From: Nitrososphaerota archaeon
GTDB lineage: Archaea; Thermoproteota; Nitrososphaeria; Nitrososphaerales; Nitrosopumilaceae
Length of the DNA: 64,000 nt
Direction of reading: 5' to 3'
Assembly (NCBI GenBank): GCA_016201435.1
Contig: JACQCT010000001.1
Span: 40,284-104,283 of the forward strand
Each line of letters starts with the position of its first letter. Position 1 is the stretch's first letter. A model generated the notes under the pieces. It was not told the DNA's origin, searched no databases, and saw nothing but the letters and a program-made list of their open reading frames with translations. Of this stretch, positions 38,966 through 48,514 are shown piece by piece. The translations under genes and the position numbers were made by a program.

Positions 38966-39428
38966 TTAAAACAAACTAGTCCCAGACTATAAAAAACGTT
39001 GACACCATTTCAATTACAGAACCACAGGCTCAGATCAGCATTTTGCTGATTAAATTTTTACAAATTCAACGATGATAAATTTTAGAATTTTACTAACAGG
39101 ATGGATCTAAAATTGATACCACTATGGATGTTATGTAAAACCGAGATAGTGAAGAAGATGGTCACTTGTGGAGAACTTGTTTTGTTCTTCAAGTAAAACC
39201 AGATTCAACATCTCCCACAATTTAGATTATTATCCATTTTCCATTTGGTTTGATGGGTAACTTTTCCATTCTTGATTTCAACACTTTTAGTCCAAACCAT
39301 TGGTTTTGTACTAGACTGAATGAAATACACCTGCTTCATGTACAATATCACCTAAACGATATATTAAGTACAAATTTTTTTAAAATGAAAAAACCGCTAC
39401 TTATTATTACTAAAATCAAAGTAATTGT

Positions 39429-40451
39429 ATGAAAATTAATCTAAATGGACTATTAGAACTATCTGATAAGCAATCAAACTTGGTCTTTCTATCTATAATT
39501 CTTGCTGGTGGGTCAATAATTGTTTCTGCATTTTATTTCATAGACATAAATGCACTATTAAATCAAGGATTTTTTACAATAAAGGAAAAACTTCTAGGAA
39601 TTGGAGTTGTTGTTCTTGTAGTACATATTTTGCTTACCTGCCTGGTTAGGTCTGGTTTTAGAAAGATACAGCATGCAAAACAAATTATAGATCAAAAAAA
39701 TGACGAGCTGAAAAAAATCGATGAGGCAAAAACAGAATTTGTTGCGATGGTAACACACGAACTTAAAACTCCTATCGTTCCAATTGTATCATATGCCAGT
39801 ATGTTATTGCAACAAAGATTTGGACCTGTAAATGATGTGCAAAGACAAAAACTCCAAATCATGATCTCTGGTGCCGAATCTCTACAATGTCTTATTCAAG
39901 ATATTCTTGATCTACACAAAGCTGATCTAGGAAAGCTAAAATTACATCTAGAGTTTGAAGACATTAAAGACGTAATACAAGAAGCCTTGTCAATAACATT
40001 TCCACTTGCAAATAGACGAGGAATAATTCTAGATGATCAGACATCACAAAATATCACAATTAGTATGGACAGACGTAGGATGTTGCAAGTCATTACAAAT
40101 TTGATCAAAAATGCAATTGATTTTGTACCTTTGGAAGAAGGAATCATCACGATACAACAAGAACTTCAAAATGAGACCATGATCCTATCTATAACAGATA
40201 ATGGACCAGGTATTCCAAAGGACAAAGTGAATGGTCTATTCAAAAAGTTTTATCAGACAGAGACTTCTGCCACTGGAGGGCGAGATAGCACTGGATTAGG
40301 TTTGTCAATTTGCAAAATGATAGTAGAGCAGCACGGAGGCAAGATATGGGCAGAAAGCGAAATTGGCAAAGGAACATCAATTAAGATTAGTCTACCAGTC
40401 CAAAAAACAATTACGTCAGATAAAATTGCCACTACAGTGAATTCAAATTAA
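39429..40451 (+). CDS. Membrane sensor histidine kinase
   Basis: Two N-terminal TM segments; FVAMVTHELKTPIVPIVSYASM H-box; NLIKNAIDFV; DNGPGIPKD; GLGLSICKMIVEQHGG. Confidence 0.94.
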   Translation: MKINLNGLLELSDKQSNLVFLSIILAGGSIIVSAFYFIDINALLNQGFFTIKEKLLGIGVVVLVVHILLTCLVRSGFRKIQHAKQIIDQKNDELKKIDEAKTEFVAMVTHELKTPIVPIVSYASMLLQQRFGPVNDVQRQKLQIMISGAESLQCLIQDILDLHKADLGKLKLHLEFEDIKDVIQEALSITFPLANRRGIILDDQTSQNITISMDRRRMLQVITNLIKNAIDFVPLEEGIITIQQELQNETMILSITDNGPGIPKDKVNGLFKKFYQTETSATGGRDSTGLGLSICKMIVEQHGGKIWAESEIGKGTSIKISLPVQKTITSDKIATTVNSN

Positions 40452-40571
40452 ACTTGTGTTTGTTTTAAATTACAAACAACACTATTGAATTAGAATTCAA
40501 TTACATTCTCTTATTATTGTGGCATAAATCTCATTAGGTTCAGATCTTTGAGAATCCGAGTCTTACAGGAC

Positions 40572-41057
40572 TCAAACTTTCTGAATAAATCTGAATCTTG
40601 TTGAAATTACTATGACGCCAATAATTGATATTACGATAATCATGCCTGCAAGAGAGCCAAATTCTGGGACCGCAACAACTTGTGAAAGATTTGAATTCAT
40701 GTGTGCTATGTCATCTGGGTTTATCCCGTGATTTTCAAAACAATTTTCTATTGTTATCATTTTTTGATATCCTTGACCTTGAGCAAGGTGAGTATGCAAA
40801 TCTTCTAATGATATTGTCGGATTTGAGCTTTTAATTGCATTTACTGCTGCATTATACGCATTTACCAAGAATTGGTATTGTTCGCCCACATCCGTTATGA
40901 AATGATTACCTGTGGCATCAATGTATTCATAATCTTCAGTGTAGCAAAATTTTTGTATCGAAGCACTTATTGCGTATGTAAATGGCTCATTTCCAATCAG
41001 AATTAAAATTGAAGATATCATAACCAGCATGAAAAGTACAACCCAGCTCTTCAACAA
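40572..41057 (-). CDS. PEFG-CTERM secreted protein
   Basis: N-terminal hydrophobic segment; C-terminus VAVPEFGSLAGMIIVISIIGVIVISTRFRF. Confidence 0.8.
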   Translation of the reverse strand: MLKSWVVLFMLVMISSILILIGNEPFTYAISASIQKFCYTEDYEYIDATGNHFITDVGEQYQFLVNAYNAAVNAIKSSNPTISLEDLHTHLAQGQGYQKMITIENCFENHGINPDDIAHMNSNLSQVVAVPEFGSLAGMIIVISIIGVIVISTRFRFIQKV

Positions 41058-41159
41058 TCAATGTTTTGTGAGACTAGAACATTAACTTTTCAACAAATCA
41101 TAACGTAGCAAGTCTTACAGGACTCGAACTTGCAAGAGTCCAAGTATTATCAGAAATTA

Positions 41160-42749
41160 TTATTCGGTAGCTACTCGTATCAATTCAGAAATTTGTTTGC
41201 CTTTACCTTGAGAAAGTGCGTTTATCCCGCCATTCAAACTTTCAGATGCAATTCCTTTTCTCGCAAGTACTTGGGCAACCATAAGCGAAGTATTTCCCAT
41301 CATGCAAACAAGCAATGACTTGCCATCAGCTCCTCCCAATGCATTATCCAATTCTTTTGGAATCTCTTGGGTTGTCAAAAGTCGCTCCACGTCTCTTGCC
41401 TTTGGGACATAGATCTTGCTTTCATTAACACCCAGAGAATTTGCAATTAATTCTATTCCCTCCTTGCGCGGAGTGTACTGTGTGTGAATCCAGAGAACTC
41501 GGTCATAGTCTCCAATATTCGAGACAGCTTCATTTAGGTCAACCTGCAGACGGTTCTGCTTTTCCATCGTTGCCAGGTTCTTTCTGTACTTTTGTATTCC
41601 ATCAGCAATTATTACGACAAACTTTCCTCCATAACCACCAAAGTTTGCCATCTGCATCACCGCATAAAGCGCAAGGGCACTGCTTTCCCCCATGTCATGA
41701 CCCTTGTCTACGAAAAACTTGAGCAGACGTTTTGCCTGACTAAAATCTACTTCGTGTTGTCCCGCATATTGCTCAGGTTCGTAGAACTTTAAGCCCGCTG
41801 CCTTGCTTTTCGTCCTTATTCCTGCAACATCTTGATCACCTGGTGGAAAGATCACATGCAGTGATTTTTTTCCATATTTTTCCATCAGGTATCTGCTCAA
41901 TCCGCCAGAGGTGCCGCCTGTACCAAATGTGCAGACAATTCTAAAATCTGCTAGTGAGTTGCTCTGTTCATGTAATTGTTGATCAATCTCAGCGGCTGTC
42001 ACAGTTCTATGAACATCAATGTTCAGATCGTTGTCATACTGTTCTGGACAGAAACAGCCATAGATCTTGGCAAGAAGTTTTGCCAAGTTTATGATGTCCT
42101 GTCTTGCAAGAATTGCTTCTATCTCAGAACTTGATTTATCAAAAATGGTAGGATCAAATCCAAGTTCAGAGAGCTGTGAGCGAATGTTTGAAGCAGTTGC
42201 TTTAGCAACCAAAAGATTCGGGCTGTCCTTCATTCCTGGAGCAGGACAGATGTCCATGTCAAGATTCAGGATACGTATTTTCTCGTTTCTCAACTCCTCA
42301 AAGACTCCTTCCTGTAGCTTTCTAGAGACAAGGGTAACGACATCTAGGCCGAGCTTTGTTATCTGGCCAAGAGCTATTCCAAAGTTACCTGATGTTGCTT
42401 CAAATATGGTCTGTCCACGCTTTAGCTTTCCTGTAACAATGGCGTCATGCACTATGTGTACTGCCGGTCTTACTTTTATTGAGCCTGCTAACAAGTTAGA
42501 ATCAAACTTGCCAAAAACTTGAAGATCTGTATTAGTAAGATCCAAGCTGTATATTTTTTTTGCACATTCCTTCAAATCTTCAGTAATATCAATCAGGGGG
42601 GTTGCGTTGACAACCCTTACTTCGTCTGGTTTTTTTTCTAAATGAGGAACCTTGCTCCATATCTCTCGCTCAAAATCCTCAAGCAAAATGGTGTCAATGT
42701 TATTTTCTTTATTTTCCTGCAATTTTCTTCTCTGTGTTATCAAGTGCAT
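41160..42749 (-). CDS. Cysteine-synthase-like PLP enzyme with C-terminal rhodanese-like domain
   Basis: SIKVRPAVHIVHDAI ... FEATSGNFGIALGQ ... FGTGGTSGGLSRYL; C-terminal KSLLVCMMGNTSLMVAQVLARKGIASESLNGGI. Confidence 0.8.
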   Translation of the reverse strand: MHLITQRRKLQENKENNIDTILLEDFEREIWSKVPHLEKKPDEVRVVNATPLIDITEDLKECAKKIYSLDLTNTDLQVFGKFDSNLLAGSIKVRPAVHIVHDAIVTGKLKRGQTIFEATSGNFGIALGQITKLGLDVVTLVSRKLQEGVFEELRNEKIRILNLDMDICPAPGMKDSPNLLVAKATASNIRSQLSELGFDPTIFDKSSSEIEAILARQDIINLAKLLAKIYGCFCPEQYDNDLNIDVHRTVTAAEIDQQLHEQSNSLADFRIVCTFGTGGTSGGLSRYLMEKYGKKSLHVIFPPGDQDVAGIRTKSKAAGLKFYEPEQYAGQHEVDFSQAKRLLKFFVDKGHDMGESSALALYAVMQMANFGGYGGKFVVIIADGIQKYRKNLATMEKQNRLQVDLNEAVSNIGDYDRVLWIHTQYTPRKEGIELIANSLGVNESKIYVPKARDVERLLTTQEIPKELDNALGGADGKSLLVCMMGNTSLMVAQVLARKGIASESLNGGINALSQGKGKQISELIRVATE

Positions 42750-42878
42750 GAGGTCTTTTAAATTATATGAAAGACTCTCAATAGTTCTGTGCTATTTTGT
42801 GGAATCAATCATATGTTAGAGTCTAAATTTGCCAAATACATGAAGCTTTAGTGTGTAGATTATAATTTTTTAAAATGC

Positions 42879-44054
42879 TTAATTTGTAAGCAATATTTCG
42901 TGAAAATCAAACACTTTGCATTTACATTGATTTTCTAGTAGACTGGTCAAACTTGGTTCTACTTCAACCCCATTTACAAATCGCTTTAGTGGCACACCAC
43001 CATCTGCTTCCATGAATACGGAAAAAGAATTGTCAGACATTTTTTTGTATTTTATGTGATAGATTTTTTTCTGGTTTTTCTTTCCCGAGTTTTCATATAC
43101 TGATATGATTTGTTTTTCTAGTTTGTGAAGGGATTTTAGCTGAGATTGTGTGATTTGCTTCTCAGTTTCCACCTCCATCTCTATTTCTGACTTGAATCGT
43201 ATTACATCAACTGGGATTTTTTCGATTGTTTTAAGATTGTGTATAATTATACCGCCAAGGTCTATCTTTTTTTCAGATTTGATCTTTCTTTTGTGCGGGT
43301 TGATAATTTTGGCAAAAAATGGCCTGCCTTTTCCTAAAACCAAGCTTGTCTCATCCTCACTTCCAATCCATGTAATCTTTGTTTGCTGTGCTCCAAATTT
43401 TTCATACAGAAACTTTGCCATCTTTCCCTCTACACTTTCAAATTCTGAAATTCCATGAAACTCGCATGCATAACACCCCTTTCCTCCACAATTTTCACAT
43501 GGTCTTTGTTTTTGCGGAATGCCTCTAATTGTTTTTGTGTATCTGCCAGAAAGAAAGACAGGCTTTGGTTTTATCTCACACTCTTCATTTTTAAAATCAA
43601 GTGTGAAAACAATGTCTGGGTTTTGATAGTTTACTATGGTTTTTGTTCTCCTGCCAAATTTTTTTCCCATTTCTCGTGTAATGTCATTTTTTATGCTGTG
43701 TATTCCCTTTAGCTTGAATTTGGAGCGTATCAGATCATCTCTGTCCAGTATGGATGGCTGGAGTATTGCTCCAATTAGAAACGATGAAAACTCGTATTCT
43801 TTTGACATATCAAGCATCTTGTTTAGCTGCAAGTCAAGCTTTGACATTAGATTTTTACAGATATAGCATGACTTTGGATTTTTTTGTTTTAGGATATTTC
43901 TGATCTTGTTTCCCAGTTTTTTGTATGAAGTTAAACCAAGCTTTGGAGCAAATATTCTTCCAAGACAGTTATCACAAAGATGGTGCTCTTTTAGAATCGT
44001 CCTTGTTTTAACTATGATATCATTAATGTTTTTCATTTGGTGTACCATTCTCAT
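42879..44054 (-). CDS. pus10: tRNA pseudouridine synthase Pus10
   Basis: HHLCDNCLGRIF, FLSGRYTKTIRGIPQKQRPCENCGGKGCYACEFHG. Confidence 0.9.
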   Translation of the reverse strand: MRMVHQMKNINDIIVKTRTILKEHHLCDNCLGRIFAPKLGLTSYKKLGNKIRNILKQKNPKSCYICKNLMSKLDLQLNKMLDMSKEYEFSSFLIGAILQPSILDRDDLIRSKFKLKGIHSIKNDITREMGKKFGRRTKTIVNYQNPDIVFTLDFKNEECEIKPKPVFLSGRYTKTIRGIPQKQRPCENCGGKGCYACEFHGISEFESVEGKMAKFLYEKFGAQQTKITWIGSEDETSLVLGKGRPFFAKIINPHKRKIKSEKKIDLGGIIIHNLKTIEKIPVDVIRFKSEIEMEVETEKQITQSQLKSLHKLEKQIISVYENSGKKNQKKIYHIKYKKMSDNSFSVFMEADGGVPLKRFVNGVEVEPSLTSLLENQCKCKVFDFHEILLTN

Positions 44055-44109
44055 GTAAAAAAGCAGGCTTTATGCGTAATTATATTTCAGAATCCTGTCA
44101 TAGTATGAA

Positions 44110-44790
44110 TTACCACGGATATAGTGATCTTTCTGTTTCTTTATCTTTAACACTGATTGCCTTTGTAGGACATGTCTGGGCAGCATCTAGTATCTTTTCA
44201 GATTTGGCGCCTCTCTCATTTATGACATGTGATTTCGGATTTACTCTAGCATTTTTATCCACTGCAAATACTGTTGGCGCTATAGTTTCACAGCTGCAGC
44301 AAGCTATGCAACGTCCAGGGTCTACGTTTACTGAAACTAGTATTTCCTTTTCTGGTTCAATTGGTTCTGCTTCTGCTTTGGAAGCATCTGATCTTACCTT
44401 TTCGTAATTCTCCCAAAATGTCTTTTCATAGTATTTCCAAAAATCATGATATGCGTTTTCTGTTTGTCTTGTGTATCTGCTCCAGTCTTCCTCGGGGGAG
44501 CGATCATTTGGTCTTGCACCCCAAGATTGTTTGCGTGAATCAAAATCATATTCTTTGGAATTTTTGCCAGAATATTTTGAAGTGTTTGAGCTAGATTGGT
44601 GTGTTCTTTTATTCTCTTTTTTTAGAAATTGGTATGCCTCTGTAACCATCTTGAATTTTTTGCCGTCAGTTTCTGACATGTTTTTGTCAGGATGAAATTG
44701 CAGTACCAGTTGTCTGTAGGCAGATTTTATTTCTTTAAATGAAGCATCATTTTTGATGCCCAGTATTTGACAGCACTGGTAGCTATTCAC
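44110..44790 (-). CDS. DnaJ-ferredoxin fusion protein
   Basis: J-domain with HPD (NSYQCCQILGIKNDASFKEIKSAYRQLVLQFHPDKN) and C-terminal ferredoxin region CIACCSCETIAPTVFAVD...AAQTCPTKAI. Confidence 0.9.
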   Translation of the reverse strand: MNSYQCCQILGIKNDASFKEIKSAYRQLVLQFHPDKNMSETDGKKFKMVTEAYQFLKKENKRTHQSSSNTSKYSGKNSKEYDFDSRKQSWGARPNDRSPEEDWSRYTRQTENAYHDFWKYYEKTFWENYEKVRSDASKAEAEPIEPEKEILVSVNVDPGRCIACCSCETIAPTVFAVDKNARVNPKSHVINERGAKSEKILDAAQTCPTKAISVKDKETERSLYPW

Positions 44791-44857
44791 AAATATTACT
44801 CGCAGAACTATTTTAAAAACAGTTAGATTATTTTTGATATCAATCTAGAATGTAAAA

Positions 44858-46183
44858 TTAACCCAGACCCATTTTTCTTAACATACCTTGCATCTGTCTT
44901 CCTTTTGATGCCTTCATCATGGTTTTAGAATTTTTATATGCTTTCAGTAGATCTTTTACCTCATGTTCTGGCCATCCAGCACCTCTTGCAATTCGTTTTA
45001 TTCTTGATGCATTCAAAAGATCAGGATCCTCTTTTTCAAGTTTGGTCATGGATTGTATTATAAATCTCCATTTTTCCATCTTTTCTTCTTGCTGGTCCAG
45101 CTGGTCTTCTTTTACCATACCAGACATTCCAGGCATGTTATCCAGTATACTGCGAAGACCACCTGCTTTAGTTGCCTGCTCAATTTGAAAGTAAAAATCT
45201 TCCATGTTCATTTTTCCATGAGAAATACGCTTTACTCGTTCTTCATCACCTTCAGTCTCTAGTCTTTTTGCCATATCCAATAATGCCTGAATGTCTCCCA
45301 TGCCAAGCAACCTTCCAACAAATCTGGTAGGTGAAAATTTCTCCAAATCATCAATTCGCTCACCAGTTCCGATATACATTATCTGAGCACCAGTTGCTGA
45401 TGCAGCAGCTAGCGCACCTCCTCCTTTTGCAGAACTGTCAAGTTTTGTTATTATGATTCCCCCAACAGGTGCTGTCTTGTGAAATGCTTCTGCTTGATTA
45501 TAGCATTGTTGGCCTATTGTTCCATCTATTACTAGTAACGTAAGATCCTGGTTTGCAACTTTGCTTATCTGCTTCATTTCTTCAAGCAAGTCTTTTTCTT
45601 CCTTGTGTCGACCAGCAGTATCAATCAGTATGACATCAAAATTAGAATTCTCAAAATGTTTCAAACCATTTTTAACAATTTGCGACGAATCAGAGTTTCC
45701 TTCTTCTCCATAAACTTCGACATTTGCCTTTTCACACATTGTTTTAAGTTGTGTCAGTGCACCTGGTCGAAAAGTATCCGCACCAATTACTGCTACTCGA
45801 TATCCAGATTTTGTCAAAAATTTAGAAAGCTTTGCTGTTATAGTGGTCTTGCCGCTTCCCTGAATTCCAAGCATGAGCACCTTGTTCAATCTACCAGGCT
45901 GGAACTCGTACTGTTTTTCAGTACCAAGAAGCTTTGACAGTTCATCATACAGTATTTTTACGATATGATCTTTTCTTGACAGACCTGGAGGAGGAGTTTC
46001 GTTAAGCGATCGTTCCTCTAGATTTTTTGTTATCTCAAATACCAGTTTGACATTGACATCAGACTGCAATAGTGCTCTTTGAATGTCCTTTGCCAGTTCT
46101 TTTATGAGTGCCTCATCTATTCCTGAAGAGTTTACTATTTTTTTCAGTGCTGCCCTAAGGCCATTTTTTAAATTATCAAGCAT
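44858..46183 (-). CDS. srp54: Signal recognition particle GTPase SRP54
   Basis: GIQGSGKTTITAKLSKFL, DTAGRH, TKLDSSAKGGGAL, C-terminal M domain. Confidence 0.96.
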   Translation of the reverse strand: MLDNLKNGLRAALKKIVNSSGIDEALIKELAKDIQRALLQSDVNVKLVFEITKNLEERSLNETPPPGLSRKDHIVKILYDELSKLLGTEKQYEFQPGRLNKVLMLGIQGSGKTTITAKLSKFLTKSGYRVAVIGADTFRPGALTQLKTMCEKANVEVYGEEGNSDSSQIVKNGLKHFENSNFDVILIDTAGRHKEEKDLLEEMKQISKVANQDLTLLVIDGTIGQQCYNQAEAFHKTAPVGGIIITKLDSSAKGGGALAAASATGAQIMYIGTGERIDDLEKFSPTRFVGRLLGMGDIQALLDMAKRLETEGDEERVKRISHGKMNMEDFYFQIEQATKAGGLRSILDNMPGMSGMVKEDQLDQQEEKMEKWRFIIQSMTKLEKEDPDLLNASRIKRIARGAGWPEHEVKDLLKAYKNSKTMMKASKGRQMQGMLRKMGLG

Positions 46184-46187
46184 GATA

Positions 46188-46868
46188 TCATTGTAAAATT
46201 GCTTCGGTTATTTCAAATCTTCCTCTGTACCCATCCCAAGTTTTGTTGGATTGAATGATTTTAAGCGGCGATGCAAAGAGAGGGCAGCTCAAAACCAAAC
46301 TTTCTGCTTCACCGCCTTCAAAGGACAGATTAAATCCATGTTTTATGGAAAGTTTTTCTAGAGTATCAACATCGTCTTTTGTGATTTCTCTGCCAAGCCA
46401 TGAATCATCCAGTCCATCTGATGAAACACTTGTAATGATATATTTAAATTTCAATTCAATTAATTTTTTCATGTATTCTTTTTGATCCATTCCCCACAAT
46501 GGTGATATGATTTTCAAGTTTAATGTTTTGCAGATATCTTCAAAATGGTTTTTTTGAAACTCGCTCAATATTCCACCATGAACTATTCCTTCTATTCCAA
46601 AAACTTGTTTTGCCTGTCCCAAAAGAAATTCTAATTCTGATATTTCTATTTTGGTGTCATCTGATATGGTATGACTAGAAAGTTGGGGCAGTTTCATGGA
46701 TTCTGCTTGGAGTCGGGTCATGGAAACATTTGGGTAATGAAGAAATTGACTTTCATCAGAGAGTGGAAAAATTGTCACAAGACATGCCACGTCATGTCCT
46801 TCTAATTTTGCCTGGTAAATTGCAAATGTGCTGTCTTTGCCGCCAGAAAATAGTGCTGCTAATTTCAA
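46188..46868 (-). CDS. dph6: Diphthine-ammonia ligase / PP-loop ATPase
   Basis: MKLAALFSGGKDSTFAIYQA; EGGEAESLVLSCPLF. Confidence 0.9.
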   Translation of the reverse strand: MKLAALFSGGKDSTFAIYQAKLEGHDVACLVTIFPLSDESQFLHYPNVSMTRLQAESMKLPQLSSHTISDDTKIEISELEFLLGQAKQVFGIEGIVHGGILSEFQKNHFEDICKTLNLKIISPLWGMDQKEYMKKLIELKFKYIITSVSSDGLDDSWLGREITKDDVDTLEKLSIKHGFNLSFEGGEAESLVLSCPLFASPLKIIQSNKTWDGYRGRFEITEAILQ

Positions 46869-46895
46869 GTCTCAATGGTAGAACAGTATATCAAT

Positions 46896-47009
46896 TTAAT
46901 TTTTTTCCAGTTGGGATACTTGTTTTAGGCATTTTTCACACAATGTAAGATGGTCCTTTACTGTTATCTCCACATTTGATGCCAAGCAAACGTGGCAGAG
47001 ACCTTTCAT
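46896..47009 (-). CDS. 37-aa zinc-ribbon-like microprotein
   Basis: MKGLCHVCLASNVEITVKDHLTLCEKCLKQVSQLEKN, translated by hand; two CxxC knuckles; shorter than the ORF cutoff. Confidence 0.65.
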   Translation of the reverse strand: MKGLCHVCLASNVEITVKDHLTLCEKCLKQVSQLEKN

Positions 47010-47137
47010 GGATGCAATATGGTATCAGCAGGGTATAATTCTATTCTAGGAAATCGTGCCTAGAAAAGCCTGGACGCCTCAATACTCATAATCTTCATCA
47101 TGATATCAGAAGGCTTTTCTCCTCATCATCAGCATCC

Positions 47138-47548
47138 TCAACTACTTTTGATTCGGACTATAATAGTTCTGTCCATTACCTTCCAGTATTCAACATCCAA
47201 TCCTTGGACAACCTTATCCTTTATCTCATCTTCAATTTGGGATACGTCAAAGACCTCAAATGATTCAGCATCCATTACCTGTGTGATAGAATCAGTCTTT
47301 GATATGACAGAGCCGACTCGCTTGTCAATTAGTGGCACTTGGACCTGTGCGCTCACTGGAGAAACATGCGGATATTTTTTCTTGTCAAATATGCCAACTG
47401 CAACAATTCTTGCTTTTGCAGCTCCGTGTTTTCCTGGCTTGCTGGTATCATACTCTACAATTTTGCATGGTTCTGCATTTGGACTGTCAACAGGAAGTAA
47501 AATATAAGAGCCGATTTTTAGCGCACCAAGCTCAGATGGTTTACTCAT
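47138..47548 (-). CDS. eif5A: Translation initiation factor aIF5A
   Basis: LKIGSYILLPVDSPNAEPCKIVEYDTSKPGKHGAAKARI with the hypusine-loop Lys. Confidence 0.94.
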   Translation of the reverse strand: MSKPSELGALKIGSYILLPVDSPNAEPCKIVEYDTSKPGKHGAAKARIVAVGIFDKKKYPHVSPVSAQVQVPLIDKRVGSVISKTDSITQVMDAESFEVFDVSQIEDEIKDKVVQGLDVEYWKVMDRTIIVRIKSS

Positions 47549-47583
47549 CACCAAAACAGAATTTGGCAGAGTATATAACTTTT

Positions 47584-48195
47584 CTATTTTATTTTTTCAA
47601 TTACAGAAAGGGAAACAAGATTTGTTATTTTGATCCCTTTTCTTGCAACTTCACGTCTTGTTTTTTCACAATACTTGTTATCGCTCTGGTGTGAATCATT
47701 GCTTGCTATCTCTAGTACGACCAAGTTTTCTCCATATGGAAATGTAAACTTTTGATCTTTTGTAGAAGAAAGATCTAGCTGACCAGTTTCTGCTCTTCTT
47801 ACTTTTTCGCGTTTGCCAATAATTGTGGCAATATCAGTCATATCATTTTGTGATTGTCCATGTTCTAAATAATACACAGATACCAAATTCAGGTTACCTG
47901 GTATCTCTCTTTGAAAAAATTCACCTTGTTTGGTAAAAACAAAAGCAGCCTTGTCTTGCTTGTATTTTTCAACTTCCCGTATCATAGTTTTTTGGTCATT
48001 AAATCTGGCAAGAAGATAGGTGTTTGCGTATGATGGAAAGTAGGCACGTCCATCTTCAGAAAATGTAGCGGTAACAAAATACACGTCATCAATGTATGCA
48101 GATTTTTGCATGGCGTCCTTTAATTGAAGTGAATGTTCATCATGCAAATAAGGTGCACAAACGTAACCTTCATCTGAAACTGAACCCCCAGACAC
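47584..48195 (-). CDS. Hypothetical protein
   Basis: 203-aa ORF without recognised motif. Confidence 0.55.
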   Translation of the reverse strand: MSGGSVSDEGYVCAPYLHDEHSLQLKDAMQKSAYIDDVYFVTATFSEDGRAYFPSYANTYLLARFNDQKTMIREVEKYKQDKAAFVFTKQGEFFQREIPGNLNLVSVYYLEHGQSQNDMTDIATIIGKREKVRRAETGQLDLSSTKDQKFTFPYGENLVVLEIASNDSHQSDNKYCEKTRREVARKGIKITNLVSLSVIEKIK

Positions 48196-48349
48196 AAGAT
48201 CGTGGTTTTTGTCATAGCATATATGTGATTTGTTTGGTCAAAAATTTTCTCGATCTAACACACAAAAATTGAATTTTTTCTCAATCAGTAAAATGCTATG
48301 ATAAAATTATCGATAGTTATTTAATACGAAAATACGACGTCAAATCAAT

Positions 48350-48472
48350 CCCACGCTAGCTCAGCCTGGTAGAGCTTCCGGCTGTAGTAGTTGGCTTTTG
48401 GCTAACTGATGTCAGCCTATCAGGCGTACAGAAACCGGGTTGTCGCAGGTTCAAGTCCTGCGCGTGGGACCA
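48350..48472 (+). tRNA. tRNA-Tyr (GTA) with intron at 37/38 (about 48388-48433) and encoded CCA
   Basis: Acceptor CCCACGC/GCGTGGG with C1-G72 and A73; D-arm GCTC/GAGC; T-arm GCAGG-TTCAAGT-CCTGC; exons join as TCCGG-CTGTAGA-CCGGG. Confidence 0.93.
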
Positions 48473-48514
48473 TTAACATAAAATTCAAAAGCACACCATA
48501 TCAGTATAATATCA

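Noticed and set aside
41108-41140. T-loop-like GTTCGAGTCC as a tRNA gene or remnant
   Set aside because: Flanking T-stem does not pair (GCAAG versus CCTGT) and no acceptor or anticodon arm is found.
44072-44407. 111-aa plus-strand ORF opposite the DnaJ-ferredoxin gene
   Set aside because: Antisense to a gene with clear J-domain and ferredoxin motifs.
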